NCBI GenBank assembly: GCA_035560235.1
Contig: DATMAG010000008.1
Location: 3,537 to 67,536 of the forward strand
DNA length: 64,000 nt
Reading direction: 5' to 3'
DNA from: DASRDU01 sp035560235
GTDB taxonomy: Bacteria > Acidobacteriota > Blastocatellia > RBC074
Shown here: one piece after another, positions 1 to 8,635 of the stretch
Numbering within the stretch: position 1 is the first letter of the stretch
Layout: each line of letters opens with the position of its first letter
Translations under genes and position numbers: made by a program
Notes under the pieces: generated by a model
The model's database searches: none
What the model was told of the DNA's origin: nothing
The model's input: only the letters and a program-made list of their open reading frames with translations

Positions 1-1822
1 TGTTCGCGGGGCCGCCATCACCGATGTTCTGCTGCGGCGGCGGAGTGCCGAGCGGGACCCCGGCAATCGTTTTGATCGTCCCCGGTTCGACCGTGACGCT
101 GGCCGCGCCGCCATTCGGGAAGAATGTGACGCTGGCGTTTGAGGTGTTCAGAAAACGAATCACGCCCGTGCGTTTGCCGCTGACGCCACTCGGATATTTG
201 GTCCCGTTCTGTGAGTCAACGATAAAGATGCCTTTGTCGTTCATCACCAGTCCCTGGGGAGTGGCGAAACCGGCGGTCGTAATGCGGTCATCGGTTCTCG
301 TGTCATTGAGATCCCGGTTGAGCGTGACAATCTCGCCGGGCTGCACAGTCATTTCAGAAACCGTTCCCTTGAAGAGCGTGATCGCGTTCTGCCCGCGATT
401 GACAAAGCGCAGGCGATTGTTGCCGGTGTCGGAGATATAGAGATTGCCCTGAGCGTCAGCCACCACTCCGGTCGGCCCGTTCAGCTCCGAGGCAGTTGAG
501 GGAACATTGTCGAACGGCGCGCCATAACCGCTGCCGACGACTGAATCAATCTGCTGCGAGCCGACGCTTCTGCCGCCGATTGTGACTGCTCCCGCGCTCA
601 GGTTGACATAGCGAACGCGCGAATAGCGATAATCGGGAATCAGCAGGCCCGTCGCATCAGCCGCGATCAGATAGGCCACGCCGTCAGTGCTGCCCGGCAG
701 GTTCAGGCTGGCGCTGGTCGCCGCGCCTCCGTCGCCGCAGGTCGGGTTCGTCTCCGGGCTGCAGATGTTCGAGTTTCCGGCAATCACGGTGGTCACACCT
801 GCCGGAGTGACCCGGATGATGTGCTGGCTGTTGCCGACCGACACGTAAGCGTTGCCATCCGGCCCGACCGAGATGCTGTTCGGATAGGCCAGTTTCGTCG
901 CCAGCGAACTGATGTTGCCCGAAGTATCAACCTTGCGCACCGCGCCCGGATTGTTGCGCGTGTCACCGCCTTCGGCAATCAGCAGATTGCCGCTGCCATC
1001 AAATGCGAGGCCGAGCGGCGCGGTCAGTTTTGCCTGCGTGGCCGGGCCGCCGTCGCCGTTGCCCTGCGCTGGTGCGCCACCACCGGCAAAAGCCGTCTGC
1101 GTTCCGTTCTGATCGATCCGGTAAACGGTGCGGTCGGCGATGAAGAAGAATTCGCGCGGTGACGATTTCACTGCCAGGGCGCGAAAATCAGAGAAACCCG
1201 GCGTCGCAATGGTGCTGATCTTTCCCGGCGCGATGGTTTTGCCGAGGATGGAGAAATTCTGCGTTCCCAGATTGATGGCGCGAATCACGCTGAGGCCGGG
1301 AATGCAGAGATAGGCGGCATCGCCCGAAGGATCGATTGCCAGCCCGCTCACGGTCGTCAGATCACTCTCGCGCGGCGCGGCATTGTCATCCACTGACAAA
1401 CCGCCTCCGGCAATCAGGTTGATCCCGCCCGACTGAATCGTCACTCCGGCCAGTGTCACCGGCTGCGATGTAGTATTGACGAAGCGCAGGAGGCTGGATG
1501 AACTGATTTCGTCGACTACGAAAAAGCCGCGTCCCTTCGGATCACGCGCGACTCCGGTCGGCAGCGTCATCGGCGCCTGGCGGACAGCCACGCTGGTCGA
1601 GTACCCGCCGCCGACGATGGTTGAGATGGTATTTGAAGCGGCTGACTGCGCGCGCGCCGTCGCGGAAAAAAGACTTGTCGAAGCCGTCAGCACGGTCAGT
1701 CCCGCCAGGACGAGGCCTCGCATTCTGCGGCTGAGCGAAAATTGAAAACTGGTCATCAGAATTGAACTGGTGTGAGTATGAGTTGAGATTTTCAAGCGCT
1801 GATACATCTTCCGGCAATTCAT
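1..1822 (-). CDS. Secreted NHL-repeat protein, 3' end cut by window edge
   Basis: The minus frame is open from the window edge to an ATG at 1822, giving at least 607 residues. I chose that ATG because AGGAG lies 9 nt upstream; in-frame ATGs at 1807 and 1756 have no comparable site. A hydrophobic stretch near residues 31-47 ending in ATARAQ looks like a signal peptide. The mature part carries repeated units of the type 'GVARDPKGRGFFVVDE', 'LRFVNTTSQPVTLAGV' and 'GTIKTIAGVP', which is typical of NHL beta-propeller proteins exported by Acidobacteriota. The ligand is unknown; such propellers usually mediate protein or carbohydrate contacts outside the cell. No enzymatic motif is visible in the part present. 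Family confidence is good, function is open. Confidence 0.8.
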   Translation of the reverse strand, partial: MNCRKMYQRLKISTHTHTSSILMTSFQFSLSRRMRGLVLAGLTVLTASTSLFSATARAQSAASNTISTIVGGGYSTSVAVRQAPMTLPTGVARDPKGRGFFVVDEISSSSLLRFVNTTSQPVTLAGVTIQSGGINLIAGGGLSVDDNAAPRESDLTTVSGLAIDPSGDAAYLCIPGLSVIRAINLGTQNFSILGKTIAPGKISTIATPGFSDFRALAVKSSPREFFFIADRTVYRIDQNGTQTAFAGGGAPAQGNGDGGPATQAKLTAPLGLAFDGSGNLLIAEGGDTRNNPGAVRKVDTSGNISSLATKLAYPNSISVGPDGNAYVSVGNSQHIIRVTPAGVTTVIAGNSNICSPETNPTCGDGGAATSASLNLPGSTDGVAYLIAADATGLLIPDYRYSRVRYVNLSAGAVTIGGRSVGSQQIDSVVGSGYGAPFDNVPSTASELNGPTGVVADAQGNLYISDTGNNRLRFVNRGQNAITLFKGTVSEMTVQPGEIVTLNRDLNDTRTDDRITTAGFATPQGLVMNDKGIFIVDSQNGTKYPSGVSGKRTGVIRFLNTSNASVTFFPNGGAASVTVEPGTIKTIAGVPLGTPPPQQNIGDGGPAN

Positions 1823-2427
1823 TTCACAATGCTCCTGAAAATGGTTACGCCCTGAATGGCACTGTGGGGGAAGAAGCCTGTTATCAAATGGGGCAGGAAG
1901 GGTGGGGCAGCCGACTCGTGGAATCCGGACAGCTCTCAGGTGGTAAATCCCGCGCCAGAGCGGCAGCATCTACCTCCCGATTCTGTGACACGACAAGGCG
2001 CGCAGCGTAAGTCGCGGCAGGAAGCTGCAACACTAATCAGATTCCAGTGCGAATAACCAGCTTCATCCATCAGTTTAATATCTGGTTTTCCAGGTGAACC
2101 GACTCCAGACAACAATCAGGGTCGTGGACTCACATCCCGGCTGGATGTGTTCTGCACGCTTCTGATATTCACAATCGGTCGTGAGGTCCAGAATTTTCGA
2201 GTCGGAAAAGAGCAAAGTCGGCAGCAGGTGAAGAGTGAGGATCGCTGCACGCGGCTAATTCAACATCAGTCAGACTGACCTGTCAATGATTAAAGCCGCG
2301 CCCGCACAAAGATTCCGGCTGGCGGCGCCGGTCTGCTGTCTTTTCCTGCTCCCCGCTTGCCGGAGGTACTGAATCGGCGATAATCCTGACAGGCAGCAAA
2401 CATTCAATCATCAGAGGAGACATCACA
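1823..2427. other. Intergenic region without a recognised gene
   Basis: This 600-bp gap lies between two divergent secreted-protein genes, so it should hold both promoters, but I could not pick a convincing pair of promoter hexamers. Short plus-strand ORFs here have no start signal and unusual composition, so I left them out. A 7-bp hairpin (CACATCC/GGATGTG, 2131-2149) and a small palindrome GTCAGACTGAC near 2268 are the only structure I see. Confidence 0.5.
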
Positions 2428-3126
2428 ATGCATCAGAGTCCGGGCCGTCACAGACTGAGTCTGTTCCTGCTCCTGTTTATTTCCCTCATGCCGGTTTCAA
2501 CTGCTTCGGGTCAGCAGCAGGCCGGGCAGTTGCGACAGCGCGTGCAGGCAAAACTGGAAAAACTTCACGCGGCTGCTGAGTTCCCCGGCGCGACAGTTGG
2601 TTTCGTGCTGGCTGATGGCTCTTCCCTGAAAAAGGATCCCGACAGAGCCTGGCAGCCGAAGGTCGCCACCGCCGTTCAGTTCAATACCGATGCCGGACGC
2701 CGGATGAGAAAAGGAACGCCTGCCTGTATTGCCGACTTTGCGCGCGTCATTTTCAGCGAGGCCGGAAGCGAACCGCAGCGCGAGGCTCGCGGCGGCCAGC
2801 GCCTCGCGCCGCCTGAATCGCTGAAGTGTTCGCGCGATCATCTGACTTCATTCACCGGCAAAGTGACTGCATATCAGCGCAGACCTGGCCGCATTTTTCT
2901 GCGCCTGCGAACTGATGAGGAGACAACCGAAAGCTTCACGCTGCGCTTTTCACCGAAGGATGACCCGGCAAAGTGGTTTCTGCTGAAGCGTGAGCCTTTC
3001 ACGCAGCGCGACTGGACGCTGATTGAAAGCCGCCCGTCACAGCTTCGTCCTGGAATGCGGGCGACAGTGTGGGTCTGCGATGACGGCTCAAAACCAGTTG
3101 TTGACTGGCAGCCGCCGGAAAAATAA
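2428..3126 (+). CDS. Secreted hypothetical protein, possible remnant or chimera of a serine hydrolase
   Basis: The 232-residue product starts at an ATG preceded by GAGGAGACATCACA, a good ribosome-binding site. It has a signal peptide (residues about 10-29, ending ASG). Residues 35-67 (LEKLHAAAEFPGATVGFVLA, then a GSS-type turn) resemble the start of class C beta-lactamase-like serine hydrolases, but the SxxK and YxN catalytic motifs never appear. The remainder (from about residue 140) looks like a small beta-rich domain with motifs such as 'FTGKVTAYQRRPGRIFLRLR', perhaps OB-like. It may be a hydrolase 5' end fused by deletion to another reading frame, or a genuine uncharacterised family. A strong terminator follows directly. 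Function unknown. Confidence 0.6.
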   Translation: MHQSPGRHRLSLFLLLFISLMPVSTASGQQQAGQLRQRVQAKLEKLHAAAEFPGATVGFVLADGSSLKKDPDRAWQPKVATAVQFNTDAGRRMRKGTPACIADFARVIFSEAGSEPQREARGGQRLAPPESLKCSRDHLTSFTGKVTAYQRRPGRIFLRLRTDEETTESFTLRFSPKDDPAKWFLLKREPFTQRDWTLIESRPSQLRPGMRATVWVCDDGSKPVVDWQPPEK

Positions 3127-3133
3127 TCCCGGA

Positions 3134-3169
3134 AAAAGCAAAGGGAGCCGCACGGCTCCCTTTGCTTTT
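3134..3169. terminator. Bidirectional terminator between convergent genes
   Basis: A perfect 16-bp stem (AAAAGCAAAGGGAGCC with GGCTCCCTTTGCTTTT) closes a GCAC loop. The A and T runs at the stem base allow it to act as an intrinsic terminator in both directions, ending the hypothetical gene on the left and the metalloprotease gene on the right. Confidence 0.9.
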
Positions 3170-3192
3170 CTCACCAGACTGCCGGGAGGCCT

Positions 3193-4182
3193 TTACTTGC
3201 CTGACCGGTAGGTTGTCCACTGGCTGTCCATGCGCGAGGACTGGCCGGTGGTGAACTTGTACATGCACGCATCGTCCGTGTAATCCATGAAGTTCTCAAT
3301 CGGATCCTTGCCGGATTTGCTCACACAGGAATCGCGGTTGGCCGGACAGCCATAGGCCGCTGAGCGTTCGGCAGGAGTGTCACTCACATAATCTCCGTTG
3401 CCGTTACAGCCGCCCTGGAAGGTGTGATACAGCCCCAGCCAGTGGCCGATTTCGTGAGTCCCGGTATCGCCCAGGTTATATGGCGTGTAGTCACTGCCCG
3501 GGAGCGACTTCCAGTAGCAGACTACTCCGTCATTTTTCGGCTTGCTGGCGTAATCTGACGGGAAGGTTGCCCAGCCCAGATAACCGGCTCCGCTGTTGGT
3601 ATAGAAGTTCAAATCATCAGCCGTGCCAATCCGCAAGGCGTTCTTCATCTGACTTTCGGCACTTGATCCCGGCCCCGCGTTATACCAGGAGGAATTGACC
3701 GTGTAATCAACTCCGGCTTTGACGAATCTGAAGGGAGTGTTTGCTCCCGTGCCGCCCGGCCCCAGTCCGGCGTAAGCGTTATTCAATACCGCGATCTGAT
3801 CGTCAATCCACTTTGTCGGCACAAAACCGGTGCCGGAGACTCCGGCTGTTCCATCGGCCTGAACGATATGAAAGTAGACATTGATGGTCACGGAACCAGC
3901 GGCCAGAGCGGCGGTGATACTGGTGGCACCGTCTGCTCTGCCCGGAGTCGGCGCACCGGCTTCAACTCCTCTGAAATTGAAGGCGCAGCGGCGACCGCTT
4001 TCAACGAAAGCCTGGAGTGAACTGTAAACAGTCCCGTCCGGGCCGATGAACCTCCCGTCAGGCTGCAGGCCGCCGCGAGTGCCTGCCCGCTGTGCGCTGA
4101 CCTGATTAACGACGTAACTGGTGGTCACTGCTGTCAGACAGAGTGCCACCAGCGTACAGAAAACGAGCAACTTACTCCGCAT
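3193..4182 (-). CDS. Secreted zinc metalloprotease, M43 pappalysin/cytophagalysin type
   Basis: The 329-residue product begins at the ATG with CAGGAGGT 7 nt upstream; the longer upstream ORF has no such site. Residues 1-31 form a signal peptide ending QVSAQ. The catalytic zinc site HEIGHWLGLYH (residues 243-253) is the extended HExxHxxGxxH motif of metzincins, and NFMDY with Met299 is the Met-turn. Paired cysteines in the C-terminal half (e.g. C259, C279, C286, C306) suggest disulphides, as in ulilysin and pappalysins. It should be an exported endopeptidase acting on protein substrates outside the cell. The gene appears monocistronic, between its own promoter and a terminator. Confidence 0.88.
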   Translation of the reverse strand: MRSKLLVFCTLVALCLTAVTTSYVVNQVSAQRAGTRGGLQPDGRFIGPDGTVYSSLQAFVESGRRCAFNFRGVEAGAPTPGRADGATSITAALAAGSVTINVYFHIVQADGTAGVSGTGFVPTKWIDDQIAVLNNAYAGLGPGGTGANTPFRFVKAGVDYTVNSSWYNAGPGSSAESQMKNALRIGTADDLNFYTNSGAGYLGWATFPSDYASKPKNDGVVCYWKSLPGSDYTPYNLGDTGTHEIGHWLGLYHTFQGGCNGNGDYVSDTPAERSAAYGCPANRDSCVSKSGKDPIENFMDYTDDACMYKFTTGQSSRMDSQWTTYRSGK

Positions 4183-4441
4183 ATTCTTTACCTCCTGAGT
4201 TTTGAGGGCTGGTTGCTGCCGGTGATTAACCAGCTTCGGTTGAGAACCTCCAACCTGCTTCAACGAATATCATCAGATGCCGGGGCGATACAGGGGAACA
4301 GAGCGGCTCCGTTCGGGAGGAGGCCCCGAAATCATTCCGGGTCGATGCGGAAAGCCACGCTGTCCGATTCAGTCTGAAATCGCCACGATGTGAGCGCAGA
4401 TAAAATCTGCTCGTGAGCGGTCGCAAGTGATGATGGCCGCC

Positions 4442-4470
4442 AATGTAGGAGGGACTGAGACCGGTGTCAA
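4442..4470 (-). promoter_or_regulatory. Probable sigma-70 promoter of the metalloprotease gene
   Basis: On the minus strand TTGACA is followed, after exactly 17 nt, by TACATT. It lies about 260 nt before the metalloprotease start, implying a long leader. The rest of the 4183-4511 gap shows no gene or clear structure. Confidence 0.45.
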
Positions 4471-4511
4471 CGTTTTTTCAGAATTTCGGGTGCGGCTCTG
4501 GTCTGACAATG

Positions 4512-5963
4512 TCACGGCTCAGAATGAAGCTGGCGCGGGTGTTTTTCGTTCAGGGCTTCGCTTTCCAGCAGTGGTAATCGCACAGTGAAGATCGTGCCTT
4601 CGCTGACTTTGCTCGTGGCTTCGATTTTGCCGCCGTGCGAATCCACGATCCATTTGACGATTGAAAGGCCCAGACCAAAGCCTGTCGCTCCCTTGTCGCT
4701 CGTGCTGCGTGAATGGCGGAAGAATCGCTCGAAGATGTGCGGCAGATCTTCGGGCGGGATTCCGCGTCCGGTGTCAGAGACCTTCAGCACAGCCTCTTTC
4801 CCTTCGGTCTGCAATGAGACTGCGACCCTGCCTCCTTCGCCGGTGTACTTGATGGCATTGTCAATCAGATTGAGCAGCAGTTGTTTGAGGCGCGCCACAT
4901 CGCCGCTGACGAGGACTGGTTTGTCAGGCGGCTGCCAGATGAGCGTCTGCTGTTTCTGTTCGGCCAGCGGTGAAAGATACTCAGCGGTCTGCTCGCAGAG
5001 TTTGCTGAGCAGCACCGGTTCCCATTGCAGCGTCACCTGCCCGGCATCGCCGCGCGCCAGCGTCAGCAGGTCTTCAACCAGCCGTGAGAGCCGGATGATC
5101 TCTTCCAGGTTCGAGGTCAGCACGCGCTGATACTCTTCGGGCGTGCGTTCGCGGCGCAGCGTGATTTCAAGCTCGCCGCGCATCACGGCGAGCGGCGTGC
5201 GCAGTTCGTGTGAGGCATCAGAAGTAAACTGCCGCTGCCGCTCGAAGGCGGCCTGGAGGCGCGCAATCATGTGATTGAACGTTCTGGCCAGGCGCCCGAT
5301 TTCGTCCATCTTTTCAGGCAGCGGCACACGCTCTGAAAGATCGCTGGCGCTGATGCGTTCGGCAGCAACCGTGATCCGGTCAACCGGACGCAGCGCCTGA
5401 TTGGCCAGCAGCAGGCCGCCGTAGCTGCCGATCAGCAGCGCAATCGGCACAGCAATGCTGAGCAGCAGAATCAGGCGGCGGCGCGCTTCCTGCAATGGTT
5501 TGAGTGACTGCCCGACACGAATGAAAAAGGAATCGCCGTCGGGATTGACGACGCGTCTGGTCACCAGGCGAAACTGTTCGCCGGAAGGCAGCCTGATCGT
5601 TTCAATGCGTGACTCGCCGTTTCCGATCCGGCTGATCGCGACGGAATCAACCGGCAGGCGCAGTCTGGGCAGCGATCCGGCGTCATCTCTGACCCGGCCC
5701 TCGCTGTCAATGATCTGGATGACCTGCGCGGCAATGACCATCTGTTCCGCCTTCGATTCATCAGATGGTTCTTCAGTCGGCAGCCCCGTGAAGCTGCTCG
5801 TCATCTGCCGCTCGATCTCTTTGACCTGAAAGATGAGGGAGTTGTCTATGATCGTCAGAAGGCTGCGCGAGAGATAGGTGAAGATGGCAAAACCGAAGAA
5901 GATCAGAACGGCGGAAAGGATCGCCAGATAGTAGACCGTCAGTTTTGCGCGGAGTGAAGGCAT
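4512..5963 (-). CDS. Membrane sensor histidine kinase (HAMP-HisKA-HATPase)
   Basis: The 483-residue kinase has a first membrane segment at about 10-31, a periplasmic sensor loop to about 163, and a second segment at about 164-188. A HAMP linker follows at about 189-243, then HisKA with SDASHELRTPLA (phospho-acceptor about H252). The HATPase_c domain carries N, G1 (DTGRGIPPED) and G2 (GFGLGLSI) boxes near the C-terminus. I took the ATG one codon inside an upstream GTG; neither has a clear ribosome site. It lies 121 nt downstream of an OmpR-type regulator in the same direction, so the two form a two-component system. The layout is CusS/QseC-like but the signal cannot be deduced. Confidence 0.93.
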   Translation of the reverse strand: MPSLRAKLTVYYLAILSAVLIFFGFAIFTYLSRSLLTIIDNSLIFQVKEIERQMTSSFTGLPTEEPSDESKAEQMVIAAQVIQIIDSEGRVRDDAGSLPRLRLPVDSVAISRIGNGESRIETIRLPSGEQFRLVTRRVVNPDGDSFFIRVGQSLKPLQEARRRLILLLSIAVPIALLIGSYGGLLLANQALRPVDRITVAAERISASDLSERVPLPEKMDEIGRLARTFNHMIARLQAAFERQRQFTSDASHELRTPLAVMRGELEITLRRERTPEEYQRVLTSNLEEIIRLSRLVEDLLTLARGDAGQVTLQWEPVLLSKLCEQTAEYLSPLAEQKQQTLIWQPPDKPVLVSGDVARLKQLLLNLIDNAIKYTGEGGRVAVSLQTEGKEAVLKVSDTGRGIPPEDLPHIFERFFRHSRSTSDKGATGFGLGLSIVKWIVDSHGGKIEATSKVSEGTIFTVRLPLLESEALNEKHPRQLHSEP

Positions 5964-6084
5964 CACACAGACGGAACGGGCAGAAGAACGGGAAAGCGGA
6001 AAGCAGCAGGCCAGTCATTCAGATCAGGCAATAATGACAGCAGGTTCAGCCCCTCTGTTTCCGCTCTCCCTGCGCTTTCACCTT

Positions 6085-6798
6085 TCAACCCTGAGCCGCA
6101 TCAACGCGGCGCGAGGGGGTTGCCGGGGTCTTGAACATATAACCGACTCCGCGCACCGTATGAATCAGCTTCGGCTCGAAGTTGCGATCCATCTTGTTCC
6201 GAAGATAGTTAATATAAACATCAATCACATTGGTCAGCGTGTCGAAAGCCTCCTCCCAGACCTTTTCCGAGAGCAGTTCCCGCGACAGCACCTGATCCGG
6301 ATGACGCATGAAAAATTCCAGCAGGGCAAATTCCTTTCCGGTCAGCTGGACTTCGGTATCAAGCCGTTTGACTTTGCGACTGATCAGATCGAGCGTCAGA
6401 TCGCCGATCTGAAGTCTGGTGGTATCCTCGCCCTGCGAGCGACGCTGCAGGGCGCGAATCCGCGCCAGCAGTTCAGCGAAGGCGAAGGGTTTGGTCAGGT
6501 AATCGTCAGCTCCGCTGTCGAGCCCCTGCACCTTCGCCTCGGTGGTGTCACGCGCAGTCAGCATAATGATCGGGGCCCTGTTGCCCTCATCGCGCAGCGT
6601 GCGGGCCACCTCCAGTCCGTCGCGACCAGGCAGGCTGATGTCGAGGATGATGACTTCGTGCGTGCCTGAACGCGCGGCCTGCAGCCCCGTTTCACCGTCG
6701 TAAGCCACATCAACTTCCATCCCTTCCTCTTCCAGCCCTCGCTTGATCATGTCTGCCATCTTCTGTTCGTCTTCGATGACCAAAATACGTGTAGCCAT
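6085..6798 (-). CDS. OmpR/PhoB-family response regulator
   Basis: The 237-residue protein has a receiver domain with the acidic pair E9/D10, phospho-acceptor D53 (VIILDISLPGRDG) and a conserved lysine in 'LTKPFAFAEL'. A C-terminal winged-helix domain (about 140-225) follows, including 'DQVLSRELLSEKVWEEAFD' and 'VRGVGYMF'. The ATG at 6798 has AAGGAG 8 nt upstream and is preferred over the in-frame TTG at 6804. It should be the DNA-binding output of the histidine kinase encoded next. Targets are not evident. Confidence 0.95.
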   Translation of the reverse strand: MATRILVIEDEQKMADMIKRGLEEEGMEVDVAYDGETGLQAARSGTHEVIILDISLPGRDGLEVARTLRDEGNRAPIIMLTARDTTEAKVQGLDSGADDYLTKPFAFAELLARIRALQRRSQGEDTTRLQIGDLTLDLISRKVKRLDTEVQLTGKEFALLEFFMRHPDQVLSRELLSEKVWEEAFDTLTNVIDVYINYLRNKMDRNFEPKLIHTVRGVGYMFKTPATPSRRVDAAQG

Positions 6799-6951
6799 AG
6801 CCAAACTCCTTCAAGGCTGTTGTTTCATTGGGGGAGATCATCAACAGTTCCCAGGAGCACAGCCCCCGCTGTGACCTGAGTATGGGCAAAAAGCAGCAAC
6901 ACTGTCGGGCAAAAGGGGTGCTTACGATTCGGGTGAGGACCAACGCTCCGG

Positions 6952-7284
6952 TCACTGCTGCTTCACCACTGAAGTCAGCCAGGCCAGGTAATCAGCCGAC
7001 CCGGCGACAACGGGCAGCGCAATGATCTCGGGCGTCTGATAGCGATGATTTTCCCTGATCGCGGCTTCGAGAGGGGGATAAAGCTCGCGGGTTGTCTTGA
7101 TCAGCAGCAGGCTCTCGGTCGCATATTCAATATGTTCCTGCCAGCGATAAACCGAAGTCATCGCGGGCAGCACCTGAACGCAGGCCGCCAGTCGCCGTTC
7201 GACCAGCACCTGCCCCAGAGCTTCTCCGTCCTTCTGATCTTCAACTGTCGTGATGACGACGATTGCTTCGGGGCTGTCATTCAT
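6952..7284 (-). CDS. cutA: CutA-family divalent-cation tolerance protein
   Basis: The 110-residue protein matches CutA throughout: 'VVITTVEDQKDGEALGQVLV', 'RRLAACVQVLP' with the conserved cysteine, 'TSVYRWQEHIE', and 'LLLIKTTRELYPPLEAAIRE' followed by the 'HPYxxPEI'-like segment 'HRYQTPEI'. CutA proteins are ferredoxin-fold trimers linked in E. coli to copper tolerance, though their exact role is unsettled. The start overlaps the end of the DUF2007 gene by 8 nt, so the two are probably translationally coupled. The name is secure, the cellular role less so. Confidence 0.93.
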   Translation of the reverse strand: MNDSPEAIVVITTVEDQKDGEALGQVLVERRLAACVQVLPAMTSVYRWQEHIEYATESLLLIKTTRELYPPLEAAIRENHRYQTPEIIALPVVAGSADYLAWLTSVVKQQ

Positions 7285-7630
7285 CGCTCAGTTCCTGATT
7301 ATCAACCGGCGCGTCCGCGTTTCTCAACGGGCGCGCAAAGAATGCTTCGTAAAACTGCTGCGCGCGCAGAAAATCGGCGTGCGCCACCAGCAGTCTGATT
7401 TCCGAATATCCGCCCGGCAAAGGCAGCGGCTCCAGCGCACCAAAGCTCGCGCCTTTGAGCAGCGCGCGAATGCCGTTTTTAATGAGCAACTCGTATACCA
7501 TTCCAGCCTCAGCCGGACTGGCGAAACAGGCCAGCAGGACGTAAGAAACTTCCGCCGTTCCCTGCAGCGGCTTCCCTTCCTTGTCCCGTTTGTGCTTCCT
7601 GCCAGGAATCATTGCGCAAAAATCATACAC
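7277..7630 (-). CDS. DUF2007-type small putative signalling protein
   Basis: The 117-residue protein has a charged basic start, then a domain with 'YVLLACFASPAEAGMVYELL', 'NGIRALLKGASFGALEPLP' and 'EIRLLVAHADFLRAQQFYEA'. This is the pattern of DUF2007 (putative prokaryotic signal-transducing) proteins, which bind or sense unknown partners. I chose the GTG at 7630 because AGGA sits 7 nt upstream; the ATG at 7612 has no ribosome site. It overlaps cutA. No catalytic residues are apparent. Confidence 0.75.
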   Translation of the reverse strand: MYDFCAMIPGRKHKRDKEGKPLQGTAEVSYVLLACFASPAEAGMVYELLIKNGIRALLKGASFGALEPLPLPGGYSEIRLLVAHADFLRAQQFYEAFFARPLRNADAPVDNQELSDE

Positions 7631-7663
7631 GATTATGTCCTGAGAGAGTGTCAGGTAGCGAAC

Positions 7664-8515
7664 TCAACTTATCCACTCGCCGCGATAAACCGCCCGCGCT
7701 TCGCCGGTCTGCACCACAACATTGTCTGCCCGCCATTCAACCAGCAGTTCACCAGCCGCAGTCGCGACCTTCACCCGGCGTTCAGTCAGGCCGCACAGCA
7801 TCGCTGCCAAGGCAGCCGCGCAGGAACCAGTCCCCGAAGCCAGCGTCTCGCCGCAGCCGCGCTCCCAGAACCTGACTTCGATTTCATCGCGGCTGATGAG
7901 CCGAATGAACTCGACATTGGTGCGCTCAGGAAAGGCCGGATGATTTTCAATCGCAGCGCCCAGAGCGCGCCAGTTCACCGCCTCGAAATCGTCAACGAAG
8001 ATGCTGCAATGCGGATTGCCCATCGAAACTGAAGTGAATTCGAGGTTCTGACTGCCAACCTGCAACGGCTGCCGGACGACGCGCTCTGCCGGAACCGGCA
8101 GCGTTACCGGAATCTCCGGACTCGCCAGGCGCGGCGCGCCCATCTCGGCCTCAAAGACAAAGGTTCCGCTCGTCCGCCTGATGAGCTTGAGCGTTTTGAC
8201 GCCCGCACCAGTGGCAATTCGCACCCCGGGTTTGATCCAGCCTTCGACCTGACAAAGATATGCCGCCACACAGCGCGTGCCGTTGCCGGAGATCGGAGTC
8301 TCGCCGCCGTCGGCATTGAAGAGCCTGACCTCGAAATCAGCATCAGCCACGCGCGGTTTGCTGAGCAGCACTTCAAGCCCGTCTGCTCCCGCGCCGAAAT
8401 GACGGTCGCAGATGCGGCGCGCAAAGTCGCTGAAGTCCGGAGTGAACGCGCGCAGTTCAGCTTCACGCACGATCAGAAAGTCGTTGCCGAGCGCCTGGAA
8501 TTTATGGAATTGCAT
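7664..8515 (-). CDS. dapF: Diaminopimelate epimerase
   Basis: The 283-residue enzyme converts LL- to meso-diaminopimelate for lysine and peptidoglycan synthesis. Diagnostic features are the N-terminal 'MQFHKFQALGNDFLIV', the first active-site region 'FNADGGETPISGNGTRCVAA' (catalytic Cys in GTRC), and the second 'RGCGETLASGTGSCAAALA' with the partner cysteine. Length and motif spacing are normal for the family. It follows the PfkB kinase gene with a gap of 120 nt and precedes DUF2007; no other lysine-pathway gene is nearby. Confidence 0.95.
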   Translation of the reverse strand: MQFHKFQALGNDFLIVREAELRAFTPDFSDFARRICDRHFGAGADGLEVLLSKPRVADADFEVRLFNADGGETPISGNGTRCVAAYLCQVEGWIKPGVRIATGAGVKTLKLIRRTSGTFVFEAEMGAPRLASPEIPVTLPVPAERVVRQPLQVGSQNLEFTSVSMGNPHCSIFVDDFEAVNWRALGAAIENHPAFPERTNVEFIRLISRDEIEVRFWERGCGETLASGTGSCAAALAAMLCGLTERRVKVATAAGELLVEWRADNVVVQTGEARAVYRGEWIS

Positions 8516-8635
8516 TCAGTTCGGTAATCGGGGCAAGTCAGCACTGGTTATTGCCTGTGGTTCGGGCAGCATCATAACACTGCTGCCAGGTCTGCCGCAC
8601 CCGCCCTGCGCGCGCCTGGTTCTGAAAAGCTCCGG

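Noticed and set aside
1762..2056. Short plus-strand open frames upstream of the 2428 gene
   Set aside because: They overlap the NHL gene's start on the other strand, lack ribosome sites and encode no recognisable protein.
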